NCBI RefSeq assembly: GCF_038019025.1
Contig: NZ_CP150496.1
Coordinates: forward strand, 2,930,001 to 2,994,000
Reading direction: 5' to 3'
DNA length: 64,000 nt
DNA from: Polaribacter marinaquae
Lineage (GTDB): Bacteria > Bacteroidota > Bacteroidia > Flavobacteriales > Flavobacteriaceae
Shown: piece after piece, positions 18,258-27,017 of the stretch
Layout: every line of letters starts with the position of its first letter
How positions within the stretch are numbered: position 1 is the first letter of the stretch
Program-made: the position numbers and the translations under genes
The notes under the pieces: generated by a model
What the model was told of the DNA's origin: nothing
Databases searched by the model: none
What the model saw: only the letters and a program-made list of their open reading frames with translations

Positions 18258-19817
18258 ATGAAACTAAACAATATAATAAAAGTACTATTTTTAGCTGTAT
18301 TATGCATCAGTTTTTCTAGTTGTATAACTAGTTATGATGAAGATGTTATAGAAGAGCTTTCTATTAAAAGAGAATTTGCGCCAGTAGACTTAACAGCAAG
18401 AGTTAGAAATCAAACAAATGTAGAGTTAAATTGGGCTTTAAGAGATCAGGTTACAAATTTTGTGGTAGAATTTAGTGCAGATGATCCAACTTTTTCTACA
18501 ATATTTTTATCACAAGAAGTATCTGCAGAAGATTTACCAGTGCAAATAAGGTTAGAAGGAGAAACTGTTTATTCAATAAGAGTAAAAGCTGTAAGTTCTA
18601 GAGGTTTAGAAGATTCTACTTGGGCATTGGGTGAAGCAAGAACCTTAACAGAACAAATTATTTTACCTTCAGAAGCTGGAGATATTCAAGCATTATCTGC
18701 AACTTTAAGATGGGAAGCTGGTTTAAATGTAACTCATTTTATATTAGAACCTGGTAGTATAATATATGATATAACCACACAAGATAAAACAGCTGGTATT
18801 GCTACAATAACAGATTTAACTTCAGAAACAGAGTATACTGCAACACTTTACAATAATGATAAAGTTAGAGGAACCGCTTCTTTTACCACTGGTATAGATG
18901 TAGGAAATAACACATTAGCGCTTCCAACTGATGATATTTTTAAAATAATTGCAGATGCTGCTCCAGGAGATATAATACTTTTTGAGCAAGGAGATTATAC
19001 AGATCAGGTAGGTAGAATAACTTTAGATAAATCAATAACTCTAAGAGGTTTAAGACCAGATTTTAAACCCCAATTAAAAGTTAGTTTCGCTCTAGAAAGT
19101 GGAGCAACTGATGTTAATTTAATCGATTTAGATTTAACTGGAGATTTACCATTAGAATTAACAGATATGATAAGGTATAGTGGTGTTGGAAATTATAATT
19201 CTCTTTTAGTAAGTGGTTGTAATGTACACGATTATGATCGTTCTTTTATAGCAGGTAATGTAACAGATGCAATTATTCAGTCTATAACTGTAGAAAATTC
19301 TATAGTAACAAATGTATTGACTAATGGAGGTGATTTTATCGACTTTAGGTCTTCTGATGTTTTTAATGTAAATGTTAATACAAGTACATTTAATAATTGT
19401 GCTCCAGGTCGTGATTTCTTTAGAATTGATGATTCAGGTACGTCAACTCGAAGTGGTTTAACATGTAATATTATATTAGATAGCTCTACCATTTATGCTT
19501 GTTCAAATTCTTCGAGTAAAAGGTTGATGTACGTTAGATTTCAGGACAATAAAATTACCGTAAAAAATACTTTAATTACAGATACAGATTCAGAAGGATA
19601 TTCAGATCAAAGTAGAACAGATCCAAATCCAACATTTTTAAACAATAATTATTGGAATGCAGATGGCTTTTTTAATAGTAGTCAAAAAATATCAGATCAA
19701 TCAGGCACAAATACTGTTTTAGACCCTGGTTATGTAGATGCAGCCAATGGAGATTTTACAATAACAAACCAAACTTTATTAGATAATGCTGTTGGAGACC
19801 CACGTTGGAGACAATAG
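18258..19817 (+). CDS. Surface lipoprotein with fibronectin-III-like and beta-helix (DUF4957/DUF5123-like) regions
   Basis: In the SusE position after SusD. A lipoprotein signal (LCISFSSCITS, Cys about 22) is followed by two fibronectin-type-III-like segments (about 35-130 and 135-215; NVELNWALRDQ, ETEYTATLYNNDKVRG). A repetitive beta-helical region then follows (about 220-519) with GDIILFEQGDYTDQVGRITLDK, an ITLRGLRPD turn, and late segments NNNYWNADGFFN and FTITNQTLLDNAVGDPRW. This pattern fits DUF4957/DUF5123 proteins found in pectin loci. The likely job is binding of pectin at the surface or weak lyase activity; no catalytic set is evident. Homology to the named families is from memory and moderate. 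Confidence 0.7.
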   Translation: MKLNNIIKVLFLAVLCISFSSCITSYDEDVIEELSIKREFAPVDLTARVRNQTNVELNWALRDQVTNFVVEFSADDPTFSTIFLSQEVSAEDLPVQIRLEGETVYSIRVKAVSSRGLEDSTWALGEARTLTEQIILPSEAGDIQALSATLRWEAGLNVTHFILEPGSIIYDITTQDKTAGIATITDLTSETEYTATLYNNDKVRGTASFTTGIDVGNNTLALPTDDIFKIIADAAPGDIILFEQGDYTDQVGRITLDKSITLRGLRPDFKPQLKVSFALESGATDVNLIDLDLTGDLPLELTDMIRYSGVGNYNSLLVSGCNVHDYDRSFIAGNVTDAIIQSITVENSIVTNVLTNGGDFIDFRSSDVFNVNVNTSTFNNCAPGRDFFRIDDSGTSTRSGLTCNIILDSSTIYACSNSSSKRLMYVRFQDNKITVKNTLITDTDSEGYSDQSRTDPNPTFLNNNYWNADGFFNSSQKISDQSGTNTVLDPGYVDAANGDFTITNQTLLDNAVGDPRWRQ

Positions 19818-19840
19818 TAGTTTTAATTGATTTATAACAT

Positions 19841-19878
19841 GCCAAATAGCAATAGTTATTTGGCTTGTTTGGTTTTTT
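19841..19878 (+). terminator. Hairpin after the SusC/SusD operon, possible terminator
   Basis: GCCAAATA (19841-19848) pairs with TATTTGGC (19857-19864), and a T-rich run ending in six Ts reaches 19878. It sits 24 bases after the lipoprotein stop codon. The T run begins a few bases away from the stem, so termination may be partial. That would matter for expression of the downstream lyase and hydrolase genes, for which I see no operator-type promoter. Confidence 0.5.
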
Positions 19879-19997
19879 AAGTTGTTTAATGTTTAAGGAT
19901 GATATTGCCTTTAATGAGTTTATAATAAAGTAATTATCTAAATAAAATTCATGTATCTACAATCAAATACATTAATAGTTTTAATACTTAAAATGTT

Positions 19998-21969
19998 ATG
20001 AAAATAGCATTTTCTTGTTGGTTTGTACTTTTTTATTCATTAACTATTTTTTCTCAAGAAGTTAGTTTTAGAAAATATGGAGGTTGGTTAGAATCTGCTT
20101 ATATAGAATGGCAACCTGTTGATGAAACAACAAGTTATAATGTGTATTACAGTGGTCAAGGAACCGTAAATCGTAAAATTGATAACCAATTAATAAGATG
20201 TTATAAACATGGATCTTACAGGGCAGATATTCTCGGTTTAAAACCAGGTAATTATACAACTTTAGTAGCTCCTATTATTCAAAATTCTGAACAAATCAAA
20301 ACAACAAATTCAATTGATGTTATTGCTAATGATAGAGGCGGTTTTGCATTTTTTAACAATCGGATAGTTGGGGGGTATAACTTAGATGGTACACCTAAAT
20401 CTGGTGCCGTAATTTTATACATTACATAAGAAACTAAAAATACAACTCAATTAAATGTAACAGGCGCCAATTCTAATCCATATATTGATTTACAAGCTAT
20501 TCTAAATGGTTTTAAAAAAGGAAAAGACAATAGACCTTTAATTGTTAGATTAATTGGTCAAATAACAGATCCTTTAGAATTGTTAAATGGAGATATTGTT
20601 ATCGAAAATAAACAAAATTCAAATAGCTCTGTAAATCTAGAGGGTGTAGGCGAAGATGCAGTGATAGATGTTTTGGGTATTCGTTTAAAAAATGCTTCGA
20701 ACATAGAGATTAGAAATATTGGTATTATCAATGTGAATAGTGGAGAAGGAGATAACATTGGTTTACAGCAAGAAAACGATCATATATGGGGTCATAATGT
20801 AAATTTCTTTTATGGTGATGCAGGTAGCGATGCAGATCAAGTAAAAGGTGATGGGGCATTAGATTGTAAAAGATCTAAATATGTAACATTCTCTTACAAT
20901 CATTTTTGGGATACAGGTAAAACAATTTTTTTTGGGTTAAGTGAAACACAGGAGGATCCTGATTTATTGATTACATATCATCATAATTGTTACAATCATT
21001 CAGATTCACGCCATCCTAGAGCACGTTATTATACAGCACATGTTTACAATAATTATTATGATTGTAATTCGAAATATGATGTAGGTTTTACCAAAGGCTC
21101 ATCGGTATTTGTAGAAAATAATTATTTTGAAAATTGTAAATACCCAATATTAACTTCTTTGCAAGGAAGAGATATTGCCTATGGAAATGGAATATTTTCA
21201 GGAGAAGATGGAGGTACAGTAAAAGCTTTTGAAAACACAATTATTGGAGAAAGTAGATTTGATCCTTATGGAGCCGTTGGTCCAACCAATTCTACTACTA
21301 CTACTACTACTACTAATTTTGATGCTATTGTTACAGAAACTAGAAACGAAACCATATCAAATACAATAACTTCAAAAGCGGGTAGTAATATTTATAATAA
21401 TTTTGATACTAATGAAGTTCTTTGGTATACCTATAATGTAGATTCAGCTGAGGATGCTAAAACAAAAGTGATGCAATTTTCGGGTAGATTAAATGGAGGT
21501 GATTTTAATCAACCTGCAGATGATACATCATCTACTGTAAATCAACCCTTAAAAACTGCACTACTAAATTACACCACAAATTTAGCATGTATTCAAGGTA
21601 TTAGTCTACCACCCAATGATCAAATATTAGTGATAACTAAAGACAATACAGATAAAGATATAATAGAGGGTAATAGCTTGCAAAATATTGTATTTACTTG
21701 GGTAGGAAAAGCAATCGATGCAAATGTTACTGGTTTACCAGCATCAGGAATTATAAAATACAGTTGTATCCAAATCCTGTTAAAAACCGATTATTTATAA
21801 ATTTTAATGAAAAAACAGAAAAAATTCAAGTTTATAATACATTTGGTAGGGTAATTAAAAGTAATACCAATCTCAATAATATCGATTTAAGTGATTTAAA
21901 AAATCAGCTTATATAGTTAGAGTATATACCAAAAAAGGAATCGCAAAAAAGGTGATAATTAAAAATTAG
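19998..21969 (+). pseudogene. Pectate lyase, PL1 family with T9SS C-terminal domain, disrupted by one stop and two frameshifts
   Basis: An N-terminal part begins with a signal peptide (FYSLTIFSQEVSF) and an FN3-like segment, then meets TAA at 20427-20429 in the middle of the conserved YIT-x-ETKNT strand. The same frame continues to the PL1 catalytic core: DHIWGHNVNFFYGD, DADQVKGDGALDCKRSKYV, NHSDSRHPRARYYTAHVYNNY and VENNYFENCKYP. Near 21760 the frame shifts before a T9SS sorting domain (LYPNPVKNRLFINF). A second shift in the A-run near 21898 precedes SAYIVRVYTKKG and the final TAG at 21967-21969. All pieces align to one ancestral gene of about 656 codons. Three lesions make sequencing error unlikely. 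Confidence 0.85.
21292..21315 (+). repeat. (CTA)8 trinucleotide repeat inside the PL1 pseudogene
   Basis: Eight uninterrupted CTA units encode a short threonine run (ACT frame) between the catalytic beta-helix and the C-terminal part, at a position where a linker would be expected. The same triplet forms the 18-copy tract at 30566. Confidence 0.9.
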
Positions 21970-22011
21970 GTTTAAAATGATGAATTTTAAATGTAAAAAA
22001 GAAAAAATATA

Positions 22012-23334
22012 ATGCCCAAAAAAGGAATTTTAATTTTATTTATTTTAATAGTTGTTCAAACAAATTATAGCCAAGAACTTGCATTTCCTAATGCAGAAGG
22101 TTTTGGAAAATATGCTACTGGTGGTCGTGGAGGTTTAACTTATGTAGTTACCAATTTAAATGATGATGGAGAAGGTAGTTTAAGAAAAGGAATTGTAAAA
22201 AAAGGAGCAAGAACCATTGTTTTTGCAGTTTCTGGTACTATTGAATTAAAATCAAAATTAGACGTAAACAAAAACAAAGGGAATCTTACCATTTTAGGGC
22301 AAACAGCTCCTGGAGAAGGCATCACTCTAAGAGGTTATCCATTTACAATAAAAGCAAATAATGTTATTGTAAGGTATTTACGATTTAGAATGGGAGATGA
22401 AAACAGTGTTCAAGGAGATGCCTTAGGTGTTAATAATGCAAAAAATGTTATTATAGATCATTGTTCAATTAGTTGGGGTACAGATGAAAATGCTTCTTTT
22501 TACAATAATAAAAATTTTACTTTGCAATGGAGCATTATTTCAGAAGCTTTAAATAAATCAGTTCATAAAAAAGGAGCTCATGGTTATGGAGGTATTTGGG
22601 GAGGCGTAAACGTTTCATTTCATCATAATTTAATAGCCAATAATAATAGTAGAAATCCAAGATTTAGCGGTTCTAAAACAACTCAAAATTCAGAAAATGA
22701 GTTTGTAGATTTTAGAAATAATGTAATCTATAATTGGGGATCCAATAGCATTTACGGAGGTGAAAAAGGAACTTATAATTTGGTAAATAATTATTTTAAG
22801 CATGGTCCTGCAACTACTTCTTCAAAATTAGATAGAATTGTAAGTCCTTCTAAACCTTATGGTAAATTTTATGTAGATGGCAACTATGTTTACGGGTATA
22901 AAGAAATTTCTAAGAATAATTGGAAAGGTGGTGTACAATGTGATAATCCTCTTGCAACCAAGTTAGATAATGAAATCAATATTTCTGGAAACACAAAGAC
23001 CGACAAAACGCAAAAAGCTTACAAAAGAGTTTTAAAAGATGCTGGTGCTAGTTTCTTTAGAGATCCTGTTGATCAGAGAATCATCAAATATGTGAAAAAA
23101 GAAAACGCCATGGTTAAAAACGGCATTATTGATTCTCAAAAGGAAGTTGGTGGATGGCCACTAATAATAGAAAATAAAGTAGGCAAAGACACAGATAAAG
23201 ATGGAATTCCAGATAAATGGGAGCAAAAAAACAAATTAGATCATCTCAAAATCGATGCTAATTTAAAAACCTTAAGTAAAACGTATACAAACATAGAAAT
23301 GTATAGTTTCTCTCTTGTTAAAGAATGTATTTAA
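22012..23334 (+). CDS. Pectate lyase, PL1-like (Pectate_lyase_C type)
   Basis: This secreted 440-residue beta-helix protein has a signal peptide ending NYSQE. The N-terminus AFPNAEGFGKYATGGRGG and VTNLNDDGEGSLR are typical of PL1 lyases of this subgroup. LGQTAPGEGITLRG, VIIDHCSISWGTDEN, and NNNSRNPRFSG with the likely catalytic arginine follow. It cleaves polygalacturonate by beta-elimination. A calcium-binding-like DTDKDGIPDKWE lies near the C-terminus, and there is no T9SS domain. It is intact and could compensate for the broken PL1 gene 42 bases upstream. It precedes GH28 after 18 bases. Confidence 0.87.
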   Translation: MPKKGILILFILIVVQTNYSQELAFPNAEGFGKYATGGRGGLTYVVTNLNDDGEGSLRKGIVKKGARTIVFAVSGTIELKSKLDVNKNKGNLTILGQTAPGEGITLRGYPFTIKANNVIVRYLRFRMGDENSVQGDALGVNNAKNVIIDHCSISWGTDENASFYNNKNFTLQWSIISEALNKSVHKKGAHGYGGIWGGVNVSFHHNLIANNNSRNPRFSGSKTTQNSENEFVDFRNNVIYNWGSNSIYGGEKGTYNLVNNYFKHGPATTSSKLDRIVSPSKPYGKFYVDGNYVYGYKEISKNNWKGGVQCDNPLATKLDNEINISGNTKTDKTQKAYKRVLKDAGASFFRDPVDQRIIKYVKKENAMVKNGIIDSQKEVGGWPLIIENKVGKDTDKDGIPDKWEQKNKLDHLKIDANLKTLSKTYTNIEMYSFSLVKECI

Positions 23335-23352
23335 TTATAACAAAACAAAATT

Positions 23353-24759
23353 ATGAACATTAACAAAACAATTTTAGCGCTTTCAATATTTTTGACGACT
23401 TTAATTTCTTGTAAAGAACAAACTGCAAAAAAGGCAAATTTTTTTGACGAAGCTGATAAAATAATCGAAAGCATCAACATAAAACAGTTTAATAATCTTA
23501 CTTTAAATATAAAAGATTTAGGTGCTGTAGCAGATGCTAAAACTCTAAATACATCCATTATTAATGCAGCAATAGATTCTTGTAATGCTGCTGGTGGAGG
23601 AAAAGTAATTATTCCTCCAGGAGACTTTTTAACAGGGCCAATTGTTTTAAAAAGTAATGTGAATTTACACTTAGAAGAGGGCGCGAATGTCCTTTTTTCT
23701 AAAAATTATAAAGAATATTTGCCTGTTGTACATACTTCTTACGAAGGTCAAGAATTAATGAATTATTCTCCATTAATTTATGCTTACAAACAAAAAAATA
23801 TAGCCATTACTGGTAAAGGTGTTTTTAACGGCCAAGCGAGTAATAAAAACTGGTGGCCATGGGCAGGTAAAGATACCTATGGATATATTAAAGGAACTCC
23901 TAATCAGAAAGACAGCATAAACTTACCAAGATTATGGGAAATGTCTAATAATAATACACCCGTTTCTGAGCGAATTTTTGGAGAAGGCTATCAACTTCGT
24001 CCAACATTTATTGAACCTTTTGAGTGCGAAAATGTATTAATTCAAGGGGTAACAATTACAAACGCTCCTTTTTGGGTAATACATCCTATAAAATCAAATT
24101 ATGTTAGAGTTGATGGAGTAACAGTAAATAGCCATGGGCCAAATAATGATGGTTGTGACCCAGAATACAGCAAAAATGTTCATATTACAAATTGCACTTT
24201 TAATACAGGTGATGATTGTATTGCCATAAAGTCTGGTAGAAATAATGATGGAAGAGTGGTTAATATTCCTAGTGAAAATATTGTAGTAGAAAATTGTGAA
24301 ATGAAAGATGGTCATGGAGGAGTGGTTTTAGGTAGTGAAATTTCTGCAGGTGTAAGAAACGTATACGTTAGAAATTGTAATATGGATAGCCCCAATTTAG
24401 ATAGAGCAATTAGAATAAAAACGAATACTTTAAGAGGAGGCTTTGTAGAAAATGTTTTTGTAAAAAACATTAAAGTTGGGCAAGTAAAAGAGGCGCTTTT
24501 AAGAATTAACACATACTATGGAACCTATGCAAACCAAGAAGGAAAATTTATACCAACTATTAAGAATATTTATTTAGAAGATATTACTGTAGAAAATAGT
24601 GGTAAGTATGGTATTTTAATTAAGGGTAGAAAACAAAGCCCTGTAGAAAATGTGTCGTTAACCAATGTACACATCAAAAATGCAAAAACGCCAATATCAG
24701 TAGAGAATTCAGAACCTCTTGTCTTCAAAAATTCATCAATAAACGGAAAAAAATATTAA
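23353..24759 (+). CDS. Polygalacturonase-type glycoside hydrolase, GH28
   Basis: GH28 enzymes hydrolyse alpha-1,4-galacturonosyl linkages of pectin. The 468-residue protein has a lipoprotein signal (TLISC, Cys20) and a parallel beta-helix. Catalytic signatures are NNDG (264-267), GDDCIAIKSG with the Asp pair at 287-288, GHGG (320-323) and RIKTNTLRGG. The extended loops near 160-215 are typical of exo-acting or lyase-product-trimming GH28s, so exo-activity is plausible but inferred. It should act in the periplasm or on the outer surface upstream of GH105. DUF4861 follows after 10 bases. Confidence 0.92.
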   Translation: MNINKTILALSIFLTTLISCKEQTAKKANFFDEADKIIESINIKQFNNLTLNIKDLGAVADAKTLNTSIINAAIDSCNAAGGGKVIIPPGDFLTGPIVLKSNVNLHLEEGANVLFSKNYKEYLPVVHTSYEGQELMNYSPLIYAYKQKNIAITGKGVFNGQASNKNWWPWAGKDTYGYIKGTPNQKDSINLPRLWEMSNNNTPVSERIFGEGYQLRPTFIEPFECENVLIQGVTITNAPFWVIHPIKSNYVRVDGVTVNSHGPNNDGCDPEYSKNVHITNCTFNTGDDCIAIKSGRNNDGRVVNIPSENIVVENCEMKDGHGGVVLGSEISAGVRNVYVRNCNMDSPNLDRAIRIKTNTLRGGFVENVFVKNIKVGQVKEALLRINTYYGTYANQEGKFIPTIKNIYLEDITVENSGKYGILIKGRKQSPVENVSLTNVHIKNAKTPISVENSEPLVFKNSSINGKKY

Positions 24760-24769
24760 AAAATTAATT

Positions 24770-25765
24770 ATGAAAAAATTAGCCATTCTTTCAATCTTAT
24801 TTTTCGCTTTTTACGCATGTAAAAAAAATAGCGAAACACCAAAAACTAGCTCAAATTCTTCAACAAAAACTTATGCTGAAATTTCAATGGCACAAGGAGG
24901 AGAATGGGTAGATGGCCCAAGAAATCATAAAGAATATAAAAATGGTAAATTTTTTAAAAATGTAAATAAAGTAAATGTTCCCCAACAGCATACAGACCAT
25001 ACCTGGTACCTTCGTTACGAAGGTCCAGGTTGGGAAAATAACAAAGTGGGATATCGTTTGTATTTAGATTGGAGAAATGCAATTGATGTTTTTGGTAAAA
25101 AAGTAGACTCTTTGGTTTTGCCTTATGTTGGTCAAGATGGTTTTGATTCATATCACGAACCTTCAGCTTGGGGCCAAGATATTTTAAAAGCAGGAAAATC
25201 TATGGGAATTGGTGGTTTTGGAAGATTAGTTTTAGATACCATAGTCCATTTTCAAAAAGTAGAAAAAACAATAGCAACTATAGAAAATACAGAAAAAAGT
25301 TCAGCTATAAATATCCATTATAAAAATTGGAAATCTGGTAATGATAGTATCGATTTAAAAGCAAAATTAGCTATTTTTTCGGAAGATCGTTTTACAAAAG
25401 CAAGCTTAACTCCTTCAAAAGAAATCTCTGGATTATCAACAGGAATTGTAATTGCGAAAAACATTCCAGTAATTAAAAAAGAAGGTGCAAAATGGGCATA
25501 TATTGCTACCTATGGCAAACAAACTTTGGCAAATCCACCAGACAATTTAGGAATGGCATTATTTTATAATTTAGATGATGTAGATTCTCAAACTTTAGGT
25601 CAACACGATCATTTGGTAACTTTTAAACCAACAACTAAAACAATTACATATTACTTCTTAGCTGCTTGGGAACAAGAATTAAATGGTATAAAAACTGAAG
25701 AAGAATTCTTAAAAGACATCAATAAAAAATTAGCTTCTTTAGAAGCCACAAACAATATTAATTAA
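24770..25765 (+). CDS. DUF4861-family lipoprotein of the pectin locus
   Basis: A lipoprotein signal (LFFAFYACKKN, Cys about 17) leads a 331-residue protein rich in beta-strand and aromatic residues. The segments HTWYLRYEGPGWENNKVGYRLYLDWRN and DGFDSYHEPSAWGQDIL fit DUF4861, a family repeatedly found in pectin and ulvan loci. A carbohydrate-active role is likely given GH28 upstream and GH105 nine codons or fewer downstream, but the reaction is unknown to me. No catalytic set can be assigned from sequence alone. Confidence 0.75.
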   Translation: MKKLAILSILFFAFYACKKNSETPKTSSNSSTKTYAEISMAQGGEWVDGPRNHKEYKNGKFFKNVNKVNVPQQHTDHTWYLRYEGPGWENNKVGYRLYLDWRNAIDVFGKKVDSLVLPYVGQDGFDSYHEPSAWGQDILKAGKSMGIGGFGRLVLDTIVHFQKVEKTIATIENTEKSSAINIHYKNWKSGNDSIDLKAKLAIFSEDRFTKASLTPSKEISGLSTGIVIAKNIPVIKKEGAKWAYIATYGKQTLANPPDNLGMALFYNLDDVDSQTLGQHDHLVTFKPTTKTITYYFLAAWEQELNGIKTEEEFLKDINKKLASLEATNNIN

Positions 25766-25776
25766 AAATATTTTTG

Positions 25777-27015
25777 ATGAAAACAATCAGATTTTACAGC
25801 ATACTTTTTTCTTTAACTTTTATTTGTATAGTTAGCTCTTGCAAAAAAAACACAAAAGAAAAAATCAATAAAACAGTAACAGAAAAAGTTGTTCCTGAAA
25901 ATTTAAAATGGTCAGAGAGAATGGTGCTTTCAGAAATAGAGCGTTTTCCAGATCCTACCTTGTTAGATTTTAGGAAAAAACCAAAATGGAGCTATACTCC
26001 AGGTTTGGTTTTAAGTGCTTGTGCCAAGGTTTATGAGCAAACAAAAAACAAAAAATACTACGATTATGTCTATGCGTATGCAGACCAAATGATTGATAGT
26101 TCAGGAACTATAGATACTTATAAATTATCAAATCAAAATTTAGATATGATAAAATCTGGGGATGTTTTATTATACCTATATCCAAAAACTAAAGAAGAGC
26201 GTTTTTTAATTGCGATGGAAACTTTAAACGGTCAATTAGAATCGCAACCAAAAACGTCAGATGGAGGTTATTGGCATAAGAAAATTTACACAAATCAAAT
26301 GTGGTTAGATGGTTTATATATGGCAGAACCTTTTCATACACGTTATGCAAAAGAATACATAAATGATAAAGCTAAACAACAAAAAATCTATAATGATGTA
26401 GTACATCAATTTGATTTAATTCAAAAACACAGTCGTGATCAAAAAACAGGATTACTATACCATGGTTGGGATGAAAGTAAAGAACAACGTTGGGCAAATA
26501 AAAAAACGGGAAACTCAGAGAATTTTTGGTCTAGAGGAATGGGATGGTATGGAATGGCATTGGTAGATGTGTTAGATTTTTTACCAGAAAATCATCCTAG
26601 AAGAGAAAAAATTATTAGATATTTAAATCAATATTCAGAAGCTGTTGTTAAAGTTCAAGATGAGTCTGGTTTGTGGTGGCAAGTTTTAGATCAACCAAAT
26701 AAAAAAGGCAATTATTTAGAGGCTACAGGTACTGCAATGTTTGTGTATACCTTAGCAAAAGGAGTAAATAAAGGGTATTTACCCAAATCTTATTTAAACT
26801 TTGCAAATAAAGGGTATGATGGTTTAATTAACAATTTAATTACTGTTGAAGATAATGGAATTGTAAACCTAAACAAATGTTGTGGAGTTGCAGGTTTAGG
26901 TGGTAAACCTTACAGAGATGGATCATATGAATATTATATTAACGAATTAATACGTTCTAATGATCCCAAAGGAACAGGTCCATTTATTTTAGCAAGTTTA
27001 GAGTTAAATAGATAG
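25777..27015 (+). CDS. Unsaturated glycuronyl/rhamnogalacturonyl hydrolase, GH105
   Basis: GH105 enzymes remove the terminal 4,5-unsaturated uronic acid from lyase-generated oligosaccharides, delivering the substrate that spontaneously opens to the KduI substrate. The 412-residue protein has a lipoprotein signal (CIVSSCKKN) and alpha/alpha-barrel signatures: KPKWSYTPGLVLSACAKVYE, KKIYTNQMWLDGLYMAEPFH, GWDESKEQRWANKKTG, FWSRGMGWYGMALVDVLDF, and CCGVAGLGG near the C-terminus. The Asp in MWLDGLYM is a likely catalytic residue. I prefer the ATG at 25777 over a TTG one codon earlier. Confidence 0.92.
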   Translation: MKTIRFYSILFSLTFICIVSSCKKNTKEKINKTVTEKVVPENLKWSERMVLSEIERFPDPTLLDFRKKPKWSYTPGLVLSACAKVYEQTKNKKYYDYVYAYADQMIDSSGTIDTYKLSNQNLDMIKSGDVLLYLYPKTKEERFLIAMETLNGQLESQPKTSDGGYWHKKIYTNQMWLDGLYMAEPFHTRYAKEYINDKAKQQKIYNDVVHQFDLIQKHSRDQKTGLLYHGWDESKEQRWANKKTGNSENFWSRGMGWYGMALVDVLDFLPENHPRREKIIRYLNQYSEAVVKVQDESGLWWQVLDQPNKKGNYLEATGTAMFVYTLAKGVNKGYLPKSYLNFANKGYDGLINNLITVEDNGIVNLNKCCGVAGLGGKPYRDGSYEYYINELIRSNDPKGTGPFILASLELNR

Positions 27016-27017
27016 AA

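Noticed and set aside
23250-23334. Unusual C-terminus of the intact PL1 lyase as a frameshift
   Set aside because: The last residues (NIEMYSFSLVKECI) still follow the family pattern near the natural end, and no better continuation exists in another frame.
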